A DNA stretch of 64,000 nucleotides from Pampus argenteus (Eukaryota; Chordata; Actinopteri; Scombriformes; Stromateidae), in the NCBI GenBank assembly GCA_036937835.1, contig CM072864.1:6290501-6354500 (forward strand), in the 5' to 3' direction. Below are positions 1 through 41,887 of this stretch, one piece after another. The position numbers and the translations under genes are program-made. Positions within the stretch are counted from its first letter, which is position 1. Each line of letters begins with the position of its first letter. The notes below the pieces were generated by a model. It did no database searches, had not been told where the DNA came from, and was given only the letters and a program-made list of their open reading frames with translations.

Positions 1-1039
1 ACATTTAAACATACAACCAGAGTAACATTTCCTTTAGGGGCAATTGTACAGCCCACTTTTTTGATAAATCTTTAATTATCTATCTATCTATCTTTTATTA
101 CTTTTATTGTCAATTAATTACAATATCAGAAATTAAAAAAAATTGATCAATTCAATTAATTTTATTGTCGTCAGGAAAGTAAAAACTTTTCATGTCTGAA
201 TAAAAACAATAATTTTCAAGCTGATGGCACAACAAACATCGAGTTCTCCCCAGTTAACTCAGTGTAAACCTTTTTTCTTTGCTGCTCTGGTGATGAAAGG
301 TTTCTCATCATAAAACCAGAGATACACACTCATGTTTTCCAGCCTGGAGAGCTTTATTCACTTTCAGTTCAGCTTCAAACCAAACTTCCAAGAACTTCCT
401 GTCTGAATACGGGACCTTTAATTCTCCAGAAACTTCACTTTACTTGACACAGTGTCTTCATCAGCACAGCATGAATGCATTATTATTATTACACTTATAA
501 TTATTCAGTGGGACGTGCATTTGTTCTGTAACAGGAATGCGTACAGTGGTTGTCATGGTGACAGTTATCCATGTATCCACCCTGCATCCATCCTGCTTCA
601 GTTTCATTAAAAAAAAAAACCCAAAATACCCTGTTAATCCAGATGTGTATTTGAAATGTGTGGTCCTGAAGCAGGATGGATTCAGGTTGAAGCTCAGTCA
701 CTGACAGCACTGCTACTATCTGACTTCATACACCCTCTGCACGGACACTAACAGTCTAACAGTGACCACATTGTGCTTTTGTTTTTCACAAATGCAGAGT
801 TATAACCTCTGATTGTTTTATATTCTGTAACACTGGGTTATTTTGGGTTTGTGGAGTTTTTAGCTGTTGATGACGTTGCACTCGGAGGCAGATGGTGCTG
901 CATGCCTTTGCACTTATATTTAGGACTGTTTGTATGAAACCACATCTGTGTGACAACCTGCAAACTGCTGGAGGAGCAGTGGGTTCAATCCCAGCTCTAA
1001 CCTGCAGCAAGACTTCTAATGTAATACAATGTGTTCATA

Positions 1040-1570
1040 TGGAAATACACTGCATTCACTAAAAAAAACCCAAATATATTCTTATTATAATTATGATTTC
1101 CATATATCATTGCAACAATCGTACAATTACAACTTAGTAATCGTTTTCAAGTAAATATAACATCTGGATTTCATAATTACGGATAAATTTATGGATTTAA
1201 TTTGGTCATGATTCTGTAATTGTTCGATTGTTTTGCTGTAATTATGAGTAATGAATACAAAATAATATCATTTAACATTTCATTTTCTTTATAAATATGA
1301 TCTATATCTCACAGTTATGGTATGGTTTTATTTGTCTGAATTGAGATGCTAAACCGTAATTAAAACATATGCAGGTTATAATTATAATACCGTTATCTTA
1401 TTTTTTATTTTGTTTTCTCGTAACTATGAGATTCTAAATTTTGTAATTATACGTTTTCATGTAATTATGAGCTACATATCTTATAATTGTCACATTGTTT
1501 TGCCATAATTAAGCAATATCTTTTACATAATTGTGAGATATGTAATTATGTGTCATGATTACAAGATTCA
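1040..1570. repeat. AT-rich block with recurring AATTATGAG-like words
   Basis: The words TAATTATGAG, TAATTATG and their near relatives recur about every 40-70 bp, many as local inverted pairs (CATAATTA / TAATTATG). Possibly an old palindromic MITE or a degenerate satellite. A similar block occurs at 47880-48010. Confidence 0.5.
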
Positions 1571-1969
1571 AGTTGATGGAATAGTAGTTAGTTGGAGCTG
1601 AATGCAGTGTGTATCTATAGTCCCACAACAGTAAGTCAGATATAAACTGGTCTGATAGACACATGATGGGCTGTTTGTGCCAGAGAGAATTCCTGCAATA
1701 CTTCTTCTTTTGTCCTGAAATTATCCAGATATAGAAACAATGACCTCTACAGAAGTGAACTTATCAGGTTCCACGTCTTTATGAAATGTAGATCCAGACT
1801 CTGTGAATTATGCCCACAGCATTAAACAGTTCAGGCAGTTAAGGTGTGAATACGATCCGTCAGTTTGCAGGTTTGTTGTTCAGACTTTCAGCCAAATATT
1901 CCCTTAACTGTCTGTCAAACAAAACACTTCAGGAACAAATACTCAATGGATGATCTGGGCATTTTAAAG

Positions 1970-2001
1970 TATATATATATATCTATATATATATATATAT
2001 A
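1970..2001. repeat. (AT)n microsatellite
   Basis: About 32 bp of alternating AT with one interrupting C. Confidence 0.9.
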
Positions 2002-2897
2002 GGTTCATTGCTAATGAAAACAGAGTCAACAGTTGGCACTCAAAAAAACTCAAATTTAAATGTTTTATTTTGTTGTTTAAATTATTTTTGCAGTCAGTAT
2101 GTCTGGACGGGATCACAAAACCAAGCAGGTTTACTGCGTGTCCATGTACAAGACATACATGACTACAACCAAATAATTTTATTGTTTTATAAACTGCTAA
2201 ATTAAAACTTTTTTTCTGTTTGAGAGTGAAGACCTTGAAAATGCCAGTTTGGGTCTCAACATATATGACATATGGTCACACAATAACAAACTAAACCATC
2301 TTAGTGACAACTGAGCATCATCATCGTCCACAAAATGAGGCTGAAAGCTTCAGAAAACTCTTTGAATTGTGCTCTTGAGACCTTGTGCTGTGATTATTAT
2401 TATTTTTTTTTTTTTGAAAACATCAAACACACTTAATAATTTTTATAAAGATTATACTTGGATCTGATTTCATTCAGTCTGAACCTATGTACAGAGTCTG
2501 GGGTGAAAACTGAGTGATTGGTGTCCTCTGGTGGTCAGCAGGGTGAACACCCAGAAACGATGGCATTACACTTCATGTCATTTAAATAATCAACCTTAAC
2601 AGTAATATGCAGGGTATTTTGTATAAAGTGTAATCGCTCTATATTTGAAGACAACTATTGCTTATATTATTATTGTTATTATTATTATTATTCGACACTG
2701 AGCATCAACTGTAACTAAAGGCGTGTGTGTATGTGTGTGCGTGGGTATGTGTGTATGTGTGAGTGTGGGAGGGGAAGATAATATAAATATACACTTTGTC
2801 ACTCCAGAGCCTGGTGTCTTATTACTAACTCATGTTTTTAATATATAAACTTTTTTTTTTAAATGTGTTCAATGCTGATGATAATGAGGGTTTTGTT

Positions 2898-3035
2898 CAG
2901 TGGTGGAATATAAGTAAATTTACTATACTAGAGTATTGATTCCAATACTTTGAATGGAGGCCTTCTAACCCAGTATTTTTACACTGTAGTATTGCTACTT
3001 TTACCTAAGTAAAGGTTTTTTCCACCACTGGTTTT
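2898..3035. repeat. Teleost repeat family B, short palindromic copy
   Basis: Begins CAGTGGTGGAATATAAGTAAA and ends GGTTTTTTCCACCACTG, giving near-inverted ends, with AAGTAAA and AGTATT words inside. Related to the AGTAAAAGTAC repeats at 7388, 8095, 12412, 24825, 40258, 47345 and 58970. Confidence 0.55.
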
Positions 3036-3734
3036 GTCTCGTGTAGTTTTTAGCTCCTGTTTATCAGTAACTCACCTCCAGTTTAATACTCCATAGTGAT
3101 GTTTCACTGCATTTACAACCTGTACCGATCTACTGCAGGTCTACAACCAATGAACAAGCTAGAAAATCTGTAGGTTCCTGAACACAGCTCACCTGCCTGC
3201 TACCTGGTTTTCAAATGAATCCAATATAAATATATACATTTATTTCAACTTTTGTGCATAAAAATAAAATATATTCTAACAAATGTCTTAAAAACCTGAT
3301 ATCTGAAACATGTCATAGAAGGTAAAATCTTCATGTCATTATAAAACCAAAATGTATTTAAAGATTACATGACCTCAGTATCCACAGTGGTGGTTAATTA
3401 GGTTAATTATAAAGACACTAAAAAAAAAATTAATCTTTGACTCATAAGTCAAAGTTTAGGATCATTCTTAACACTATTTCTTACTTTTTAAATATATATA
3501 TACTTCATTGCAAAAGTACATGCATGCAAATGTCAATAAATCATCATTTTATGCAAGAAAAATAAATATTTTTATATTGAAGTTTATATTATTTGAGAAC
3601 AAACAGTCACAATATATTGAGATTGAAGTCATAATACTTAATTAATTAAGTAATAATACAAGAAAAAAAGTTGTACAATTTAGCAATGAAAGTTATGATA
3701 TTAAAACTTTAATATATTTAAAAGTAAAATTTTA

Positions 3735-3845
3735 ATTTGTTGTTATTATGACATCATTAGATCATTAATACTGATGCATCAGTGTGTGAGCAGCATTTTA
3801 CTGTTGTAGTTGCATATAATTCACTGGAGAGTAACATTTACAGTT
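3735..3845 (+). repeat. Repeat family B fragment
   Basis: Contains GACATCATTAGATCATTAAT and GAGCAGCATTTTACTGTTG, shared with the copies at 7500 and, reversed, 59050. Confidence 0.6.
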
Positions 3846-4439
3846 AAATTAATAAATATAATGTAAATTTTCTTGAATACTCGTAAAATTGCACAGTTTT
3901 GGTTGGTTGGTTGTACAGTAGACCTATGTGTGACTGTACATATTCATCTATAGTGAGGACGACTGACAGGAGATAATTTGCTCTCGTATGCAAATCAGCA
4001 GAGTTCTGGTTCAGGAACGGAGCTGAACAGGAAAACCGTTCGTTTAAACATTTTCTTTTATTTTCCTTGTGAGTGGATGAGGGGCTGTAGGCTGCTAAAG
4101 GTGTATTTATCATTTTAGCCTCAGAGGGGGGGAATCTAATGGGACCCCAGAGACTTAACTAACAATGGCATGTTTTTCATGTGACACTGATGGCTGGTGG
4201 CTGCTATGTGAAGAGATGAGGTGGAGGACATGAGGAGGCATCCGAAGGTTAAAGTTACTGTATAAGACTGTAAGAAACAATGAAATCATTAGAAAACGAT
4301 TAACACTCTGTACAGCAACAGTGTAACTTACAAAACAAAACATATTCATAAATCTGCACAGAGGAGAGATCATTTAAATACTGTACTTAAGTCTAATTTT
4401 GAGGTGCATATACTTTACATTTATAAAATATGGGTTTAT

Positions 4440-4610
4440 ACTACTGGTTTGCAACCTTTTAGATTTCTGATGTCTTACATAAAGCAGTGTGTAGTCAGGT
4501 CACATTTCAGATGTCTATGAGTTGTTAACAGCTGAATGCCGTCCCATATAATAAAAGTCATCAATCATCTTCCACTACTGTAATTAGCTCATGACAGCAT
4601 GTTGATTATA
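4440..4610 (+). repeat. Repeat family D fragment
   Basis: Shares a stretch of about 45 bp around GTCACATTTCAGATGTCTAT and GAGTTGTTAACAGC with 58700-58770, on the same strand. Confidence 0.6.
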
Positions 4611-5071
4611 ATCGTGTTTCAGTAAATATTCATTGTAAAGCTAAATAAATAGAAGTAGGAAAATAATGTGTCAGACAGAAGACCATAGGTTGTTTTTCCT
4701 GTAGCCTGTGGAGCCACGAGGAGTAAAGTTGTGATAAATATCACATTCCTGTTGTTTAAAATTTGTTTATGAAATTTTGATAACTTCAGATTGAATTCTG
4801 GAAAATTAATCTGCCAGACTTAAAATCTTCCTCAGGATGTGAAAGCAAACACAACGGACAGGCTGAGCTCCTTTGTTCTCCATCACTGACAGCCTACTCC
4901 CTCCTCCAGTTGCCAGGCAACAGACCTGGTGTAACCACAGTGTAGCCTGAACTGGACCAAAGGATGAACTGACTGAAGACCTTCGTGAATAGTTTTGTTT
5001 TGGGGTATTTTGATGTTCTGATGCTGTGGTGTGAAAATGTTTTAGACATCATCTGTTACATTTTTGCTTTT

Positions 5072-5112
5072 AATCAAATCAAATCAAATTTTATTTATAT
5101 AGCCCAAAATCA
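5072..5112 (+). repeat. SINE-like family E, truncated copy
   Basis: AATCAAATCAAATTTTATTT followed by ATATAGCCCAAAATCACA matches the left ends of the copies at 9383 and 46264, then diverges. Confidence 0.65.
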
Positions 5113-5819
5113 CAGGTGTCTGCTTGAAAAGTCATTGTCGAGGATGTTTCAGCCTGGTGAACTAAGACTGATATTGACGAGGTCTCTATACACAAAAGAA
5201 ACTTTAGATTAACCAAAAAAGTGACTAAAAGTTAAAATGCTGTTACTGCAACACCGTCAATGTCAATCACATGACTCAAGGTGCCTTTTAGGTATGTTTA
5301 TAATAAATGCAGTATATACAAAGACACAAGATAAAAAAACAGTACTTTGCAAAAGATAAAGGCAGTCAAAAATGAATAGTTGTTTTTCTTACTTTTCTTA
5401 CTTTCCATTCAAAAACTGTTACTGTTGTAAAATTCAAGAGCAATTCCCAAACAAGCAGCAACAGCGCCATCCAGCGGCCACATAGGAAAAGAGCAAGAAA
5501 GACTCAAAACAAAGGCGGCGTCATGGCATAAATAAATAAATAAATAAATAACAACTTTCACCTCCTTCTTCATCTTGGTTTTATTGAAGCTGCAAAATAA
5601 TTAAGATAAGAGTTAATAGTGGTTATGGTTAGCACTTTGCTTAGCCTTTTGTTTTTAAGGCAAATCATCAATCATTTTTTTTATTATTAACAGCAGTTTG
5701 TGTGAAAAAGAAATAATCTTACAGAGTATATGTGTATTATTTTTCTCTTCTTATTTTTTGAGGAAGTAATTAGTTTGATATGGACAAAAACATACATAAT
5801 AATCAATGTCTGACGGCCT

Positions 5820-6127
5820 GACGTAAAAAAAAATGCCGTCGCAATCCGGAAGTGACGTCGCGCCCTCCGTCAGACTGTGTTGATGTTTTGTGAACTGGAC
5901 GGCTGGAAGGAGAGGAAGAGAGAGACGCTTTTTGTTTTTGTTCAAATAAAACGTCGAAAAGAAGCGGAGTCGTTGCTTCTGCCGTCCGTTTCGGTTCGTT
6001 GGGAGCCTTAGCTCGGTGATTGGAGCCGGACGGCCGGGCTGGAGGGCGAACACACCGACGCTTTTGATCCAGAAAGGGAGGACTCGTCCCCCGCTGACCC
6101 CCTCCCTGCCTCCTGCCTCACACGACC
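5820..6127 (+). promoter_or_regulatory. otud5: OTUD5 CpG-rich promoter and 5' UTR
   Basis: After kilobases of AT-rich DNA the sequence turns GC- and CpG-rich about 300 bp before the OTUD5 ATG. At 5846-5859 it reads CCGGAAGTGACGTC, an ETS site joined to a CRE half, typical of TATA-less housekeeping promoters. No TATA box is seen at a suitable place. The transcription start was not determined; placement is inferred from composition and motif. Confidence 0.7.
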
Positions 6128-36033
<29,906 letters not shown>

Positions 36034-36159
36034 TAGCCGGCTGACACTCACAAACACATACACGCACACAACGATGACCTTTGACCCCCTCGCCTCCTCA
36101 TCCACCCCTCTTGAATCCTCCTCACCTCTGACCCGCAGAAGAAGATTGACCAGGGAAAA

Positions 36160-36165
36160 AATAAA
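36160..36165 (+). terminator. Candidate OTUD5 polyadenylation signal
   Basis: First AATAAA after the OTUD5 stop, 127 nt downstream. It would give a very short 3' UTR, so later signals may be used instead. Confidence 0.35.
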
Positions 36166-37854
36166 ACACAAAACAAAGAGATGCACACTTGTTTCTTTTC
36201 TCCAGACCGTCACATTTCAACTCATCCATCTCTTCCTTCCCTCTTTTCCTCACTTCTCATTTCCTCTTTCTCCCATAATACCCTCCTTTCACCATTTTAC
36301 CAGGGACCCTCCCTCCCATCTTTTTTAATATCCTGGTTACCACTCAGATGGAGCTTGGGCTTAACGCTGATTTGGGATCTTTTGTGATACATTTAAAAAA
36401 CCATATTTGGCAGCTTTCACCGCATAACACTGACGACTGAGGCCTTCAGTCACAGTTAATGACACAAGACATCTACTGTACATGTGTAAAACAACAATAC
36501 ATATGAGCTGACAGCAAATTATGAACACAAAGAAGAAACAGAGAGATGTAAAAAAAAAAAAAAAATTATTGACATGACATGATGAGTTAAGAGCCGGATG
36601 TAGACGTGCACACTGTTCTGTTGATACCACGTTGGGTGTTTGCACAAGTGGATATTCATTTTAGTAGAGTAGGTAGAAATCCTGTTCCATGTTTGACTTT
36701 TAATTTAGGGGACTGAAGTCCTGTTTTTTGTTTTTTTTAACATTTAAAAAGTTGCTTACACAATAGCTTACCATTGGGTGGGTTTTCCTCTCATTAACAA
36801 ATTTTCTGGACACTTTTGGGACTAAAATGGCAAAGTTTCATAATGCATGGTATGCAATCAGTACAAAGAAAGATAATAGGACTATAATGTGTACAATAGC
36901 AAGCTAATGTTAATAACCACCATTACCAGAATATCTCTCTGTTCTTTTACTATAATTTTGTGTTGCATTGTGAATTTGCAAATGTGCAGTAAAAAACTTA
37001 TTGTTAATTGTGACAAAAGGTCTTGAGCTGGTAGGGTACAGCAGTTGGGACAAGATGACTACTACCAAGAAACACCTAGCATTAGCTTGCTGGCAAAAAC
37101 TTATTAACCGTGGTTGGATTAAAACTACAAAGACAGTTGCTAGCTGCAGCACACAACTAGCTATTCAAATTCTAGTCAGAAATTATGAAATATTGCCTTT
37201 TAAATCATTGACATTACCAAAAACGGGTTTTTCTTAACTCGTTAGCTAGCTAGCAAACACAACAAAAATAAGGTCAACTATAAATGTCTGAGCCACTTTT
37301 ACACCAAAGTGGCTCTGTGCTAGCTAGGAAACAGGATAACCATAAAGACAATGCTTTAATTGGAAGAACAATATTTGCTAACTAGTTGCTAATCATCTAT
37401 CAGTGACTTACTTTGGCTAGCTCATACTAGTGATAAGTGTCAAATGAGAGAAAAAAGGGAACTTAAAACAATAACAGTAGGTTGCTGTACATTTTCAAGG
37501 ATTCAACCTCAACATGTTTGAAACATGTAACCGTGGACTTCAGATGACAACTGAAATAATTTTGTGTTTTCCTTGGTAAAATAACTATAATTATCATTCC
37601 AATAAATACATTTACTTGGAAATTGTGAGGGAATAAAGCACAAGTTGAATATACTGTATATAAGACTGTTACAAAAATCAATTATTTAACTTGAGAGTCC
37701 ACGGAGGTTGACTAGATTCAGAAAGTCCGTTTGTTAGCACTGTGGGTGTCAGAACGATTTGTTTTGATGTGGAACCAAAATTGGAGCGACCATCTAAATG
37801 TTTTTTTGTCGTCACACAGCCTGAGATAGCATTAGCTAGCTCTTAAGCTAGCCA

Positions 37855-38200
37855 TCACTGCCATCACCTGAAGTCTTATTTGGTTTTTAACTTTTGGCAG
37901 GCTAGCACGGTGGCTATCAGGGACATTGTTTTTCCACGAGGAATGCTAATCAGACACAGAAAGACAGGTTAGCGAAAGACAAGTTAGCAAGCTATCACCT
38001 GAAGTCTTACTATGTTTTAAAGCTAGTCAGCTAACGGGCTAACGAGCTGGATAGCCATTAGCAAATATGTTTCCTGTTCTATCCATTGGCAGCCATTTTG
38101 TATGAGGAATACAGTTTGTGTCAGCGTCCTGTAGGCTACGTTAGCATGCTCTTTAGTGAGCGAGCTACCACCTGAAGTCTTACTATTTTTAGAGCTAGTT
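37855..38200 (+). repeat. Three imperfect direct repeats (CACCTGAAGTCTTA)
   Basis: ATCACCTGAAGTCTTA at about 37866, TATCACCTGAAGTCTTACTA at about 37995 and TACCACCTGAAGTCTTACTA at about 38166, each followed by GGTTTTTAAC / GTTTTAAAGCTAG / TTTTAGAGCTAG and by GAGGAATGC or GAGGAATAC. Units are about 130-170 bp and diverged. Confidence 0.75.
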
Positions 38201-38911
38201 TCTGTGGTGTCCCGGTTTCTAACACTACTAACAAGCTCCATTACAGTTATCTTAGCTGCCGATCAATAGCAACATGTTTTCCCTCCATCATTTTCTGAGC
38301 TCCTACTGGTAGCCATTTCATGTCTACGGATACACCTTTACTTTGCATCATTAGCTGGAAAAATAAAACGCCTCTTCAACATCCAGCAGTGACTTCACCG
38401 TCTGTAACACCACCTCCATCTTTCTCCTCTTTTTTCTCCCCTTCCTCCTCTTCCCCCCCACCATCACCTGCATCATCTACATCATCATTGGACTTATTTA
38501 GCTGCATGTTTAATTGACCACGACCAATATCATCATAGAGAAAATGCAACAAATAAAAAAAGGAGAGAAAAAAATAGAGAATTGTCATACTTATCCTCTT
38601 AATGATTGATTATTGTTGTTATTATTAATAATATAAGTTTGTTTTATTTTATTTTATCGTTTGGGATGAAAATACCTTTTTTTTTCTTGGAATAAAAAGA
38701 GGAAAATGTTTCTGAAAAAAATGTTTGGGAGATCTTTTTTTTTTTTTTTTAACTTCACACAAACATACTGAACCTCTTTTCTGTCCTGATTTCCAATCAT
38801 CTATGTGTATCAACATTTCTTTCTCTGGATTCTTTCTTTTTTTCCTTATTCTCTCTTCATCTCTTCTATCCTTCCTTAAACGTTAGATTCACAATATTTC
38901 ATTTGTGTCTT

Positions 38912-39035
38912 TATACAACAGTCAGGTGCTCATATGAACACTAAGAGAGGTTTTCCTCACTGTAATCATTCCTCCTGTTCATACTGTTTGCTAAAAGATC
39001 CACCAAAATCCACCATGTGTCCACACAGTCATTTT
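38912..39035 (+). repeat. Repeat family C copy
   Basis: ACAACAGTCAGGTGCTCATA, CACTGTAATCATTCCTCCTG and TTCATACTG. An inverted relative follows at 39318. Confidence 0.65.
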
Positions 39036-39317
39036 CTGCAAAAATGCATATCAAAGTTGATGTGAAACTCATATGAGGCTTCATCAGTGTAAGTTAATCA
39101 TATCAAGTGGATACCTTGCACATTTACAGTCTGTTTATCATCAAATTCCCTCTTTGTGTTTCCCTGTTGAGCTGTGATGGAAGTAAAGTAACAAAAAGAG
39201 GAACTTTGACACTAAAACAACTGTAACATTGAAACATATCTACTGGGTTTGACTCGTTTGGACGACTGAAGCTTCATATTATCTACAGATAAACTTTTAA
39301 ATTTATTTTTGTCATTT

Positions 39318-39520
39318 GTTCACAGAAGGAGGACTGTGAATTTTGTCCCCCATTCCTTCCATTGTAAGTGCATTATTAAAGGATCTTCTAATGGACTGTG
39401 TGAACAGGAGGACTAATTAAAATAAATTTATAAAAAACAGTTTCAATGTTTATTTGGGAATGTTTCTGTTTGAAGACACACTTGAAAATTGTGAACTCAT
39501 CCTTAAACGTCTGTATACTT
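39318..39520 (-). repeat. Repeat family C copy, inverted
   Basis: CACAGAAGGAGGACTGTGAA, GTGTGAACAGGAGGACTAAT and CAGTTTCAATGTTTATTTGG; the same series occurs at 58120-58320. With 38912-39035 it forms a divergent inverted pair about 300 bp apart. Confidence 0.65.
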
Positions 39521-40257
39521 CCCTTTCCTTTCTCCTCTTGCCTCTCTTCTTCCTCTCACTTCCTTTTGCTACATCCTTATTTTGTTTTCCTAATTCACTA
39601 AACTTTTTGCTTTTCATCTTTCATGTCCTTCTTCTTTGCCCCTATATCCTCTTTTCTACTTTCTCTTTTACTTTTTAAACCAACTTTTTAGTATGAAAGA
39701 ACTATAAAACACAAAACACTGATTCCCATATACTCCTTAAAATGAGCTACAATATACAGATGTTTACTTGCAGTCCCTCGGTACTGGTTGCACATGTCAC
39801 CGGGTGTTTTCTAATTTAACCAAAAAAAGGTTTTTCTATTTTGATTGTAAGAAAAAAAAAATAGAAAACTGTTTAGGGACAAAAAATTTTTTGAAATTCT
39901 GGAATTACATTTTTGCTAAGCAGCTGATCTTGTTTTTTTTTTTTTTTTAACTTTATTAACAAACTATATAATAGAAAATCTTTTATATTATACCTTTACA
40001 GTGTACAGTATTTTTTATAAACATATATATAAATACTATAAAGGGGAATTTATAACAAATTTTCAAAAAGGATAAAACGCTACCACTACCTCATTACTAC
40101 TTCTAAGTATGTAATGAGGTTTGTCATTCCAAAAAACTTAAAAATTTGGGGTAGATTTAGAATATTTTGATGTATGTATGTATGTATGTGAAATGTATAC
40201 AATATAATCAAATAAATCATATCTTTTTGGGAAGGAGGAATTAGAATACAAAAACTA

Positions 40258-40400
40258 CAGTGAAACGTTCATTTACAACAAATTTGAAGTACTTATACTT
40301 TACTTACTAGTATTTTGAGAAGGAAATATTGTACTTTTATTACACTATATTTATTTGATGCCTGGAGTTACTTTACAGATTAATATTTTAGATTTGATTA
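40258..40400 (-). repeat. Repeat family B fragment
   Basis: ATTTGAAGTACTTATACTTT, ACTTTTATTACACTATATTT and GATGCCTGGAGTTACTTTAC. Confidence 0.5.
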
Positions 40401-41454
40401 TTTTAGAATGTTTTGATGACGTCACAAATGTAAAGGGATTTTTTTTTTTTACTTATTACAAAATGCATTTTCCTCACCTACAAATTCTTGAGAACTCAAC
40501 ACAAGAACCTATAATGAAGTTCCTTTGTGGAAATTTAATAAGCGATATCTTGAGTCTTCTTTTGACAGTTTTGACAGGAAGATATATACAGTATGTATGT
40601 AATGAAGTTTCACATTGAATATAATAATTGCACATGACATCATATCATTAGAATATATTTTTAATAGCTGTTTGGAACAGCTTGAAAAACAGGAATTTCA
40701 GCTTCCCTACAGAGTCATGTTGCTTTTGAAATATTAGTGCAGAGCAAAGGAGTTGAATATCTTGTAAACAATATGATTTTACACGCTAGATATTACATAG
40801 GCTACACAAATGTTTACACTAAAAATCACTGGATTAATATATATATATATCTGTCTGAAATTGTATAGATATTTATGAATTCCTTAGAATTGACAGTGTT
40901 TAATGTTGTATCTATTTAATATATATCTTTTAGATTATTTTACGTCTTAATTTACGTTATATATTTTCCAAGTATCTCTAGCAGTCATGTTCTCAGTTAT
41001 TTTGCAATGAACTGATGTAATGCTCCAAGATGCATGTTTGTTTTGAACTTTTGCATACAATGAATAAAGTATATAAATAAATAAATAAATGTATACGATT
41101 AGATTCTTAGGTAAGTAAGAAGGAGGAAACCTATTTTGTAACTCTACATCATTAGCTGTACACTTCAGTAAATTGTACACAGTTCAGTTTCTGTCAAAGA
41201 AAGGAACCTGAAAGAAGCCAGTGCGCGTGCGTGTTAGTGAGAAAGAGCGCGGCATGTAGAGATGAACCGTTAGTGTATGTGTGTGCGTGTTTGTGTAGCG
41301 CGCGTGTCTGTGTGTGTGCGTGTGTGTTTTGGGGAAACCGCCTTCCTCTTTCCCGTCACCAGCGCGCGCTCTGCCGCCCACGTTACGCTCTACATTTTAC
41401 GAATTCCTTTCGCGGCATCTGAATATCTGTTTAAAAAAACGCTAGCAGCTTTAA

Positions 41455-41560
41455 CGTGATTGGCCGCACGGTTCAAAACATTGAGCACACGTATCGGCGC
41501 TGATTGGACAGCGAGAGCGAAGGGGGCGTGATCAGTGAGCGGTCATAAATACAGAACAAA
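41455..41560 (+). promoter_or_regulatory. PIM2-like promoter
   Basis: Two inverted CCAAT boxes (ATTGG at 41459-41463 and 41503-41507), a GGGGGCGTG GC-type box at 41522-41530 and CATAAATA at 41544-41551, spaced as in a TATA-containing promoter. The ATG follows 280 bp later, so a 5' UTR of roughly 250 nt is expected. Motif-based inference. Confidence 0.65.
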
Positions 41561-41829
41561 ACAGTAACGTAGGACAGAAAAGGCGACAGCAGTCGACTTT
41601 ACTACTCTAGAAGTTTTAGTTACGGTTTATTTTATTTTTTGAACCGTTTTAACAGAAAACATCAGTTAAAGTGGAATTGGATTTATGAAACGTAACGAGA
41701 AGTCAGACAGAGAGAAACGGCGGCACCAATCGGTTTAAGACGGCAAAAAGTTTAAAAACAACACAGAGGAATTCACAAACATCAGGATGGATTTTATCAG
41801 CTGCAACTAAACCGAAAGACTCCAGAAAA

Positions 41830-41887
41830 ATGTTGGACGAGAGGGCTGTGGAGTTTCATCTAGAGGAGGAAGTCAGAGGGAAAAATG
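41830..41887 (+). CDS. pim2: PIM2-like exon 1
   Basis: 58 nt encoding MLDERAVEFHLEEEVRGKN; shorter N-terminus than mammals. Donor GTAAGA. The ATG is the only one in frame before the kinase domain; context AAAATGT is weak. Confidence 0.88.

Larger units (their letters stand above)
1..5819. other. AT-rich intergenic region left of OTUD5
   Basis: No exon with conserved coding character was recognised on either strand. The stretch holds AT-rich low-complexity sequence (1040-1570), an (AT)n run, teleost repeat fragments near 2898, 3735, 4440 and 5072, a short (AAAT)n run at 5528-5551 and poly-A/T tracts. Open frames here are short and unremarkable. Confidence 0.6.
36034..41450. other. OTUD5 3' flank and intergenic region
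   Basis: Starts with the OTUD5 3' UTR; AATAAA hexamers at 36160-36165, 38362-38367 and 38691-38696 are possible ends and cannot be ranked from sequence. The rest holds TTAGCTAGC-rich sequence (37200-38260) with a three-copy repeat, family C and B fragments, poly-T tracts and AT-rich DNA. No exon recognised. Confidence 0.6.
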
